Origin: Schleiferiaceae bacterium
GTDB lineage: Bacteria; Bacteroidota; Bacteroidia; Flavobacteriales; Schleiferiaceae
Reading direction: 5' to 3'
Length of the DNA: 6,671 nt
NCBI GenBank assembly: GCA_025210575.1
Contig: JAOARK010000066.1
Coordinates: 1-6,671, forward strand
Shown here piece after piece: positions 1 through 5,556 of the stretch. Below the pieces are notes generated by a model, which was not told the origin of the DNA, did not search any database, and was given only the letters and a program-made list of their open reading frames with translations. A program made the position numbers and the translations under genes. Positions within the stretch are counted from its first letter, which is position 1, and every line of letters begins with the position of its first letter.

Positions 1-1
1 G

Positions 2-397
2 GCTTTGGGTATTGCAAGTGGCGCTTATGAATTAGCCTTAAAATATTCTAAAGAGCGTAAAGCTTTTGGTAAACCAATTTGTGAGCACCAAGCAATCGCG
101 TTCAAATTGGCAGATATGGCAACCCGTATTGAGACTGCTCGTTTGTTAGTTCATAAGGCGGCTTGGTTAAAAGACCAAGGCTTACCATTCGATAAAGAAG
201 GTGCCATGGCTAAAGTTTACGCTTCTGAAACAGCAATGTGGGTAACCACTGAAGCGGTTCAAGTTCACGGAGGTTATGGATACGTAAAAGAATTCCACGT
301 AGAGCGTTTAATGCGTGATGCTAAGATTACTCAGATCTACGAAGGAACTTCAGAGATTCAGCGTATTGTAATTTCTAGAGCTGTGATTAACGAATAA
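2..397 (+). CDS. Acyl-CoA dehydrogenase, C-terminal part (5' end outside window)
   Basis: This is the last 131 codons of an acyl-CoA dehydrogenase, a cytosolic FAD enzyme that makes the alpha-beta double bond in acyl-CoA during fatty-acid or branched-chain amino-acid breakdown. The reading frame is open from the first bases (Ala-Leu-Gly-Ile-Ala-Ser-Gly), so the gene begins upstream; the TTG at 5 is an internal Leu codon and not a start. Visible family signatures are the ERKAFGKPI segment of the C-terminal helical domain, QVHGGYGY, which helps bind FAD across the dimer, and IYEGTSEIQR near the end. The Glu of that last motif (codon 341-343) is in the position of the catalytic base in short- and medium-chain enzymes. 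The motifs are intact and the stop falls at the usual distance after them, so the C-terminus looks complete. Chain-length specificity cannot be judged from this part. The family assignment is secure. Confidence 0.95.
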   Translation, partial: ALGIASGAYELALKYSKERKAFGKPICEHQAIAFKLADMATRIETARLLVHKAAWLKDQGLPFDKEGAMAKVYASETAMWVTTEAVQVHGGYGYVKEFHVERLMRDAKITQIYEGTSEIQRIVISRAVINE

Positions 398-417
398 AAA
401 TTCACAACATAGATTTA

Positions 418-448
418 AAAAATGCCTCGAATACTTCGAGGCATTTTT
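418..448 (+). terminator. Intrinsic terminator, possibly bidirectional
   Basis: Positions 418-431 pair perfectly with 435-448: a 14-bp stem with a GC-rich core (GCCTCGA with TCGAGGC) and a three-base loop, or a slightly larger loop if the innermost pairs stay open. The 3' arm runs into TTTTTAT and the 5' arm starts in an A tract, so the element could also stop transcription on the minus strand. It lies 20 bases after the acyl-CoA dehydrogenase stop and separates that transcript from the next gene. Confidence 0.92.
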
Positions 449-509
449 ATTTTGACACTATTAGTAACGGTGTTTTGTTTAAATTTCAAGTGAAGTTAAG
501 TCACTTTAT

Positions 510-2447
510 ATGTCGCTGAAATTCAGGCAAGTTTTTCTATTCCTTTTCGCTTTTAGCGGAATAGCTCTTGCTCAACATGACCCTGTTTACGACAGCGCCT
601 ATTCTATAAACAACTTACATGGTCATGCTACCTTTGAGTATTACTATGATATTGACCACCTAAAGGTTAAAAATGGTTCATTTGAGTTTAAGACCAAAAA
701 CGCGGATACCGCCTGGACTACAATAAATCAGGAACAAGCTTGGAAAGGGCACTATGCTGAAAACAAGAAAGACGGAGAATGGACTTATACTGTTGTAAAA
801 CATGAGCTGGATATTACGGACATAAAAGATGACCATCTAGAGTATTCTCTCAGAACTATACGTACAGAGATTTTTGCTCACTATAAAAAAGGAGTCCCTT
901 CAGGAGAGTGGACTTTTAATTCAACTTTAACCGAAAAAGACAGGCCACCTCGTTTTTACGAAAGAATTAAGCTAACCTTTAAGAAAGGGCTTGCTCAAGG
1001 GGAATATCAACATGAACTTTTAGAGAAAAGTGGAAACATAGCCAAAGTAAATGGGCAGCTCAACAAAGGTCTTTTTGAAGGAAGATGGGAATTGTCATAT
1101 ACAGATGAGAACTATGTAAAAACGAATGAGATCAGAATATATGTAAATGGTATTCTTACTGATCTCATAAAAATCAAAGGCGAACAAACAGATTCTATTC
1201 ATTTCAAGCTTAGTCCTGCTACTCAGACTGTTCTCCAAGAAAATAGCAAAGGCCACTTGATCAACAAGCCTTATTCAATCGTTTATAACGATGGATTTCC
1301 AACCGCCTCTATTTATATCCAAAGTCAAGAAGATGGCAACAAATTATTGAAACGTGCACATAGCAAACTTGGTCGATTTGATCAGGCTCTACTCAAGAAG
1401 CAAAAGTTCTTTTTCGGAGCAAATAGAGGAAAGTATCCATTATCTGAAGAAGACGAAAAATACATTACTCAATGGTACCGTGCAGAACAAGATTTTCAAT
1501 TCGTGGTAGACGATGTTAAAGCCCATGAAATAAGAGATTTTGGTAAAAGTGAAGATTCAATTGCCTTATATGCAATTGCTTGGGTTGAGCACCAAGAAGC
1601 GCTATTTGAAAGGTTTAATGCACTAGGAAAGATTTTTTTAAGTAAGGAAATCGAGTATTACTACCGTGAAGATCTACTTTTAAAGAGGGCTCTAGAGCTT
1701 CTTTCTAAAGATGTGCTCCGTATTAAAAAGAAAGAATTTGTTATTGAGTACCCCGTTGATCCTGAATATCAACAAAACGTATTTGCCTATTTATGGGCCA
1801 ACTATCAACAAAGAATAAACACAGGAAAAGCGATAGATCAAGCTTTATACGATGTAAGCTCTTCATCTTCGGTGAATGACGAATTTGAGCGGCTACCAGC
1901 AATTATTAAAGAAGAAAAGGCCAAACTCGACTCAATTAAACAGCCTAAAAGATTTTCTAAAAATTCAGAACGTTTGCTTTTGCACATAGATCAAGATTTT
2001 GTTGAAGGAACTATCAAAAGGAATTATGAACGTTTCATTGAGCTTAAAAACAAAACAGAAAAGAAACAACTACGCGATTCAATTTTATTAGACTTAAACG
2101 ATGTAAGTCACATCTATACAACATCCATTAAAATTTCGGAGCAAGCAGATTACATAGACTCTCTTTACACCGAATACGTTTTTGATGCTTTCACCTTTAG
2201 TGACAATGTCCCCGCCAGAATAAAGAAGAGGTTGTATGATCAAGTACAGAAGATTCAAAATGAACTACTCGCTCAGGCCGTAGAAACAAAAACACCAAAA
2301 GAATGTCTGGAAGTGCTTACCGAGATGAAGAATGTGCAAGACATCCTCATCTTCCTTAGAGACAAACCCACAAGGGCTCTTGAAAAAGAACTCAGTAGAG
2401 CAAACACCTTAGAACAAAAACTAGAAATATTATATGAAGTTCTCTAG
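510..2447 (+). CDS. Exported protein with MORN-like repeats and long helical C-terminal region
   Basis: No named family is recognised over the full length. Residues 1-21 form a signal peptide with a basic start, a Phe/Leu-rich core and probable cleavage at ALA|Q, so the product is expected in the periplasm or cell envelope. Residues 80-195 carry four spaced copies of a MORN/YwqK-like pattern: GHYAENKKDGEWTY (80-93), AHYKKGVPSGEWTF (123-136), LTFKKGLAQGEYQH (155-168) and GQLNKGLFEGRWEL (182-195). A weaker NDGFPT-type copy may lie near 260. Such repeats form beta-hairpin units and often mediate contacts in Bacteroidota envelope proteins. From about residue 275 to the end the protein is rich in Lys, Glu, Leu and Arg and looks mainly helical, possibly coiled-coil. 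The ATG at 510 is chosen because the signal peptide begins there. The gene overlaps the next one by 14 bases, so the two are probably co-translated. Function is unknown; a structural or scaffolding envelope role is inference only. Confidence 0.85.
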   Translation: MSLKFRQVFLFLFAFSGIALAQHDPVYDSAYSINNLHGHATFEYYYDIDHLKVKNGSFEFKTKNADTAWTTINQEQAWKGHYAENKKDGEWTYTVVKHELDITDIKDDHLEYSLRTIRTEIFAHYKKGVPSGEWTFNSTLTEKDRPPRFYERIKLTFKKGLAQGEYQHELLEKSGNIAKVNGQLNKGLFEGRWELSYTDENYVKTNEIRIYVNGILTDLIKIKGEQTDSIHFKLSPATQTVLQENSKGHLINKPYSIVYNDGFPTASIYIQSQEDGNKLLKRAHSKLGRFDQALLKKQKFFFGANRGKYPLSEEDEKYITQWYRAEQDFQFVVDDVKAHEIRDFGKSEDSIALYAIAWVEHQEALFERFNALGKIFLSKEIEYYYREDLLLKRALELLSKDVLRIKKKEFVIEYPVDPEYQQNVFAYLWANYQQRINTGKAIDQALYDVSSSSSVNDEFERLPAIIKEEKAKLDSIKQPKRFSKNSERLLLHIDQDFVEGTIKRNYERFIELKNKTEKKQLRDSILLDLNDVSHIYTTSIKISEQADYIDSLYTEYVFDAFTFSDNVPARIKKRLYDQVQKIQNELLAQAVETKTPKECLEVLTEMKNVQDILIFLRDKPTRALEKELSRANTLEQKLEILYEVL

Positions 2448-3204
2448 GTTCATATGTGTCATAGCGCTACTCTGCTTATCATTTTCGGTTCTAGCTCAAG
2501 AACCGGAAGGTGAGCCTACCAAGAACATAGATAATACTACCGCTTTGTGGATTGGGTATTACACCAAATTTAGAATAGGAGCCAAATCGTTTTATTATGG
2601 CGAATACCATATTAGAAGAAGAGACTTTGCCGCCAATATGAGCAAACTTTACTTGCGCTTTGGCTACACTTATCTCTTTACCAAGAAGTTTGAGGTTACA
2701 GGCGGTATTGCCACGCCACTATCGTGGAGCAAATATCAAGGTAATCCAGAATATGATGATGTTGTACCAGAGTTCAGATTTTGGCAACAATTTCTATTTG
2801 TAGACAAACTCTACCATTCTAAACTCTATCATCAACTTCGATTTGAACAGCGCTGGAAAAGAGACTATTTAAAAGGTTCTCCATATGAGCTGGATTACCG
2901 CTTCAGATATCGATTCACTACTTACATCCCACTGAACGATCATAAACTGAAACCAGGAACATTGTTTGCTTCTCTTTATGATGAAATCTTCATTCAGGCA
3001 GGTAAACCAATTACCTATAACCATTTTGAGGACAACCGACTTTTCTTGGGCTTAGGATACATTATCAATAATGAATTGCAAATGCAATTAGGCTACATGT
3101 GGTCATTTAAACACAACGGCTCACCGTACGACTACATCAATACGCACATCTTAAGATTTAGCATCTATCATAATGTTGATTTCTACAGAAGTAGATCTAG
3201 ATAG
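2434..3204 (+). CDS. DUF2490-like outer-membrane beta-barrel protein
   Basis: This 256-residue protein has a clear signal peptide (residues 1-21, cleavage at VLA|Q). The mature part is rich in alternating aromatic and polar strands, such as WIGYYTKFRIG, KLYLRFGYTYLF, LRFEQRWKRDY, YRFRYRFTTYIPL and LQMQLGYMW. It ends with HILRFSIYHNVDF, an aromatic-rich final strand as found in outer-membrane barrels. The FEQRW(K)RDY and YRFRYR segments, with FxGLGYxI-type strands near the C-terminus, match what I recall of DUF2490 proteins, a Bacteroidota-rich family of unknown function. The length suits a barrel of about 10-12 strands. The ATG lies inside the preceding gene in another frame, which indicates translational coupling and suggests the two products act together in the envelope. 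Membership of a beta-barrel class is well supported; the DUF2490 label is recognition by eye, and no transported substrate is known. Confidence 0.82.
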   Translation: MKFSRFICVIALLCLSFSVLAQEPEGEPTKNIDNTTALWIGYYTKFRIGAKSFYYGEYHIRRRDFAANMSKLYLRFGYTYLFTKKFEVTGGIATPLSWSKYQGNPEYDDVVPEFRFWQQFLFVDKLYHSKLYHQLRFEQRWKRDYLKGSPYELDYRFRYRFTTYIPLNDHKLKPGTLFASLYDEIFIQAGKPITYNHFEDNRLFLGLGYIINNELQMQLGYMWSFKHNGSPYDYINTHILRFSIYHNVDFYRSRSR

Positions 3205-3205
3205 G

Positions 3206-4222
3206 CTAAATAGAGAATGGAGTAAAATTCAGGTATCCAAACTTCTGTATTTCTTCTAACTGCTCAACAATATTTAAATTCTTCTGGTTAACCACTTTGG
3301 CCCACTTATTATCGCTCAAGTAATTTCCCAAATATTCTTGTTCTGGTTGTCCGGGAGTAGGAATCAATAAACAAGGACGTTTCCAAACGGATAGATCCAT
3401 TAAGGTAGAATAACCAGTTCGCGCCACTACAACTTTACTTTGGGCAACCAATTGATCTATCTCCTTAGCATTAGCCAGGTCGATGATCTTGAATTTTGGA
3501 TGTGTTCTTAACCTCGGCACAGATGTACCTCTAACCAGCGCTACTTTTAGTTTACTCGACTTCAATTGTCTATAGAGCTCATCTTCTAATTTTGAGCGTT
3601 GCGGTTCGGGCCCACTTAACAATAGCAAAACGTCATATATCTTAGCCTCTAGTACGTTTTGAGCACGTGACAAATGACCAATGTATTTTACTTTTGGTTT
3701 GTTCGATTGAGATAATTCACCTGCCAATGAATTCGGTGATTCAACATCCGGCACCCAAACCTCATCAAAATCCTTGTACATCATTTGGTGCATCTTACCC
3801 GCAAGCTTGCCGCCAAACTTTACCTTAAACTGCAGTTGATGAGTTAAATAAACCGATTTTGTCTTTTTACTTTTAATTCCGGGTCGGTTATCTGAAATAA
3901 TCAAATCAAAATTCTCCTGCTCTTGCAATTTCTGCATAGCCATATATTCAGCACTGATGTTTTTCATCAGTCCGGGAACTTGGAAAACCAAAGAAGCGAT
4001 TAGCCCTGATTCATCTCCATACTTCACTTCATATCCAGGCAAGGAGTGAAAAGTGAGCTCAGGAAACTCATTTTGTAACAACTTGAGTGCATCTCCATCA
4101 CTTGCCACATGCACATCCGCCCCTTTTTTCAAATATCCTTGGATAATAGGAATACATCTAGAAGCATGCCCAAGCCCCCAATTTAAAGGTGATACAAGTA
4201 CTTTACGAAGATCTTCAGACAA
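3206..4222 (-). CDS. GT-B fold glycosyltransferase-like protein (MurG/GT28-related)
   Basis: This 338-residue protein looks like a nucleotide-sugar-dependent glycosyltransferase of GT-B fold, without a signal peptide and thus cytosolic or bound to the inner face of the membrane. The N-terminal domain opens with KVLVSPLNWGLGHASRC (7-23), the Gly-rich loop and His-Ala-x-Arg typical of MurG/GT28-like enzymes and of a conserved Bacteroidota family. IISDNRPG (108-115) follows. The C-terminal domain begins near LLLLSGPEPQRS (199-210) and carries VVVARTGYSTLMDLSVW (264-280) and LLIPTPGQPEQEYLGNYL (285-302), the usual donor-binding region. The gene appears to start at TTG (4222-4220): the frame closes with TAA only five codons upstream, no ATG lies between, and the first strand begins at residue 7. 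No strong promoter was found upstream. Donor and acceptor cannot be told; cell-envelope sugar transfer is likely. Confidence 0.85.
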   Translation of the reverse strand: MSEDLRKVLVSPLNWGLGHASRCIPIIQGYLKKGADVHVASDGDALKLLQNEFPELTFHSLPGYEVKYGDESGLIASLVFQVPGLMKNISAEYMAMQKLQEQENFDLIISDNRPGIKSKKTKSVYLTHQLQFKVKFGGKLAGKMHQMMYKDFDEVWVPDVESPNSLAGELSQSNKPKVKYIGHLSRAQNVLEAKIYDVLLLLSGPEPQRSKLEDELYRQLKSSKLKVALVRGTSVPRLRTHPKFKIIDLANAKEIDQLVAQSKVVVARTGYSTLMDLSVWKRPCLLIPTPGQPEQEYLGNYLSDNKWAKVVNQKNLNIVEQLEEIQKFGYLNFTPFSI

Positions 4223-4269
4223 GGTGAAAAGTGATTTTTATCATATAGACAGAAAAACCGCACAATAAA

Positions 4270-4300
4270 TTTGCCCCAGTCAAAAGCAGATGTATTTTTG
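4270..4300 (+). promoter_or_regulatory. Bacteroidota-type promoter of the HmuY-like/receptor operon
   Basis: TTTG at 4270-4273 is followed after 19 bases by TATTTTTG at 4293-4300, a full match to the Bacteroidota -33/-7 pattern (TTTG, then TANNTTTG). Transcription would begin near 4304-4307, leaving a leader of about 37-40 bases before the ATG at 4344. The leader is A-rich near the start codon, as is usual in this phylum, and has no clear Shine-Dalgarno sequence. Confidence 0.8.
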
Positions 4301-4305
4301 TGCCG

Positions 4306-4334
4306 TTATTTTTAATTAGTCTAAATAAAAATAA
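4306..4334. promoter_or_regulatory. 29-base near-palindrome, candidate operator
   Basis: Two 9-base arms, TTATTTTTA (4306-4314) and TAAAAATAA (4326-4334), flank an inner inverted repeat TTAG-T-CTAA (4316-4324). The whole is symmetrical about 4320, with the A/A pair at 4315 and 4325 as the only mismatch. It begins about where transcription should start, a typical site for a repressor to block initiation. Because the operon looks like heme uptake, an iron-responsive regulator such as a Fur or DtxR-family protein is a reasonable guess, but no specific consensus is claimed. AT-only outer arms make an RNA hairpin weak, so a protein-binding site is more likely. Confidence 0.5.
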
Positions 4335-4343
4335 GAGACGATA

Positions 4344-5552
4344 ATGAAATTAAGATTACTCCCATTTTTACTGCTTGCAAATGTAACTTTATTTGCGCAA
4401 ACAACCACAGAAAGCCTATCAATGGGTCCTGGTTATGGCAACGATGTGTACTATTCATTAACTACTGGAATGGTTCAAACAAATGCTAGAAACGATTGGC
4501 ACATTGCATTTACTACTCGTATTGTAGACGCTGCTGTTCTAACAAACACAGTTGAAGGTGTAAACCTCTACATCGGCTCTACTAACACTTCTGACTGGGC
4601 AACCTTTGATACAACTGGAATGTCTTGGTCTCCACTTCACAATTCTGACTTAGCTTGGGAAGAAGGTTCTTTTAATGATGGAGCTACAGGTCATCCAGAT
4701 TATGGTTGGGGAAATTACAATAACACCACCCACAACGTTATTGGTTCAAAAATCTTTGTGGTTCAGTTTCCTGATACTTCGTACAAGAAAATAATGATTG
4801 AGTCAATGAAGACTACTGGAGACTTCCAGTTCAAGATTGCTGATCTAGACGGAGGAAATGAAATAACAAAAACATTTAACAAAGCTGATTACACAGGTAA
4901 TTTCTTTTACTATGATGTAAAACAAGACACTGCATTTAGCAAAGAACCTACATCTGCCACTTGGGATCTTGTTTTCACAAAATACGAGGCACAATTAGCT
5001 CCGGGAGTATATTACAACGTGACTGGTGCACTTAAAAACATTGGTGTTGAAGCTTCTGCAGCGAAAGGCATTGACACAAATATGGTTGACTGGAACAATC
5101 ATCCAGCAAAAGACACATCGAAGAACATTATTGGTCACGACTGGAAGAACTATGAGTTCACACCTGCTCCAGGAGGTTGGGTTATTGCTGACTCTACCAC
5201 TTATTTCGTAAAAGCTGACAATGGTGACCTTTACCGCATCATTTTCAAAACATGGGATGGAGCTTCAACTGGTAATTTCACTTTTACAAAAACATTGATA
5301 TCTACAATTGGAATTGCTGAAAACCCACTAGCAGAATTAAAAGTTTACCCTAATCCAGCAAACAATGTAATTCGCTTTGATGTAGAAGAAGATCTTGAAA
5401 TTGAGATCATCAACTTGAACGGACAAGTAGTTAAATCATCATCTGTTGAATTAAACGAAAGTGTAGATGTTTCAGAATTAGCTTCGGGGACTTACATCGT
5501 AGCTGCAAGAAGCGCAACTAAAAATTTCGTATCAAAAATTATAATTCAATAA
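4344..5552 (+). CDS. T9SS-exported HmuY-like heme-binding protein, apparently with two tandem modules
   Basis: HmuY proteins bind heme outside the cell and hand it to a TonB-dependent receptor. This 402-residue protein has a signal peptide (residues 1-18, cleavage LFA|Q), without a lipobox. Module one runs from about 33 to 165, with DVYYSLTTG, DWHIAF (51-56) and KIFVVQFPDTSYKKIMIES (137-155) followed by GDFQFK. Module two runs from about 200 to 316, with TWDLVFTKY (206-214) and TYFVKADNGDLYRIIF (286-301) followed by GNFTFT. The W..xxF and strand motifs repeat at a spacing of about 150-155 residues, which suggests internal duplication. Histidines that might bind heme are at 53, 99, 117, 130, 253 and 265. 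Residues from about 322 to 402 form a type A T9SS sorting domain with LKVYPNPANN and ISELASGTYIV-like ending (ELASGTYIVAAR), so the protein is probably secreted or surface-anchored. The ATG at 4344 fits the signal peptide and the promoter. The HmuY call rests on motif pattern and on the receptor next door; heme binding itself is not proven. Confidence 0.75.
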   Translation: MKLRLLPFLLLANVTLFAQTTTESLSMGPGYGNDVYYSLTTGMVQTNARNDWHIAFTTRIVDAAVLTNTVEGVNLYIGSTNTSDWATFDTTGMSWSPLHNSDLAWEEGSFNDGATGHPDYGWGNYNNTTHNVIGSKIFVVQFPDTSYKKIMIESMKTTGDFQFKIADLDGGNEITKTFNKADYTGNFFYYDVKQDTAFSKEPTSATWDLVFTKYEAQLAPGVYYNVTGALKNIGVEASAAKGIDTNMVDWNNHPAKDTSKNIIGHDWKNYEFTPAPGGWVIADSTTYFVKADNGDLYRIIFKTWDGASTGNFTFTKTLISTIGIAENPLAELKVYPNPANNVIRFDVEEDLEIEIINLNGQVVKSSSVELNESVDVSELASGTYIVAARSATKNFVSKIIIQ

Positions 5553-5556
5553 GCTG

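Noticed and set aside
451..477. Possible promoter for the gene at 510 (TTTG at 451, GTGTTTTG at 470)
   Set aside because: The downstream element lacks the TA of TANNTTTG and the 15-base spacing is short. A TTGACA also occurs at 452-457 but has no good partner at 17 bases. Some promoter must exist here, but none can be assigned.
3192..3202. Overlapping 8-base palindromes TAGATCTA and ATCTAGAT at the end of the DUF2490-like gene
   Set aside because: They encode the Ser-Arg-Ser-Arg end of the protein, are too short to act as a terminator, and are not followed by a T run.
4053..4268. Plus-strand open frame of 71 codons
   Set aside because: It is antisense to the start of the glycosyltransferase gene, has no family resemblance, and its composition follows from the opposite-strand coding sequence.
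5026..5211. Plus-strand open frame of 61 codons
   Set aside because: It lies wholly inside the HmuY-like gene in another frame and shows no domain, signal peptide or start region of its own.
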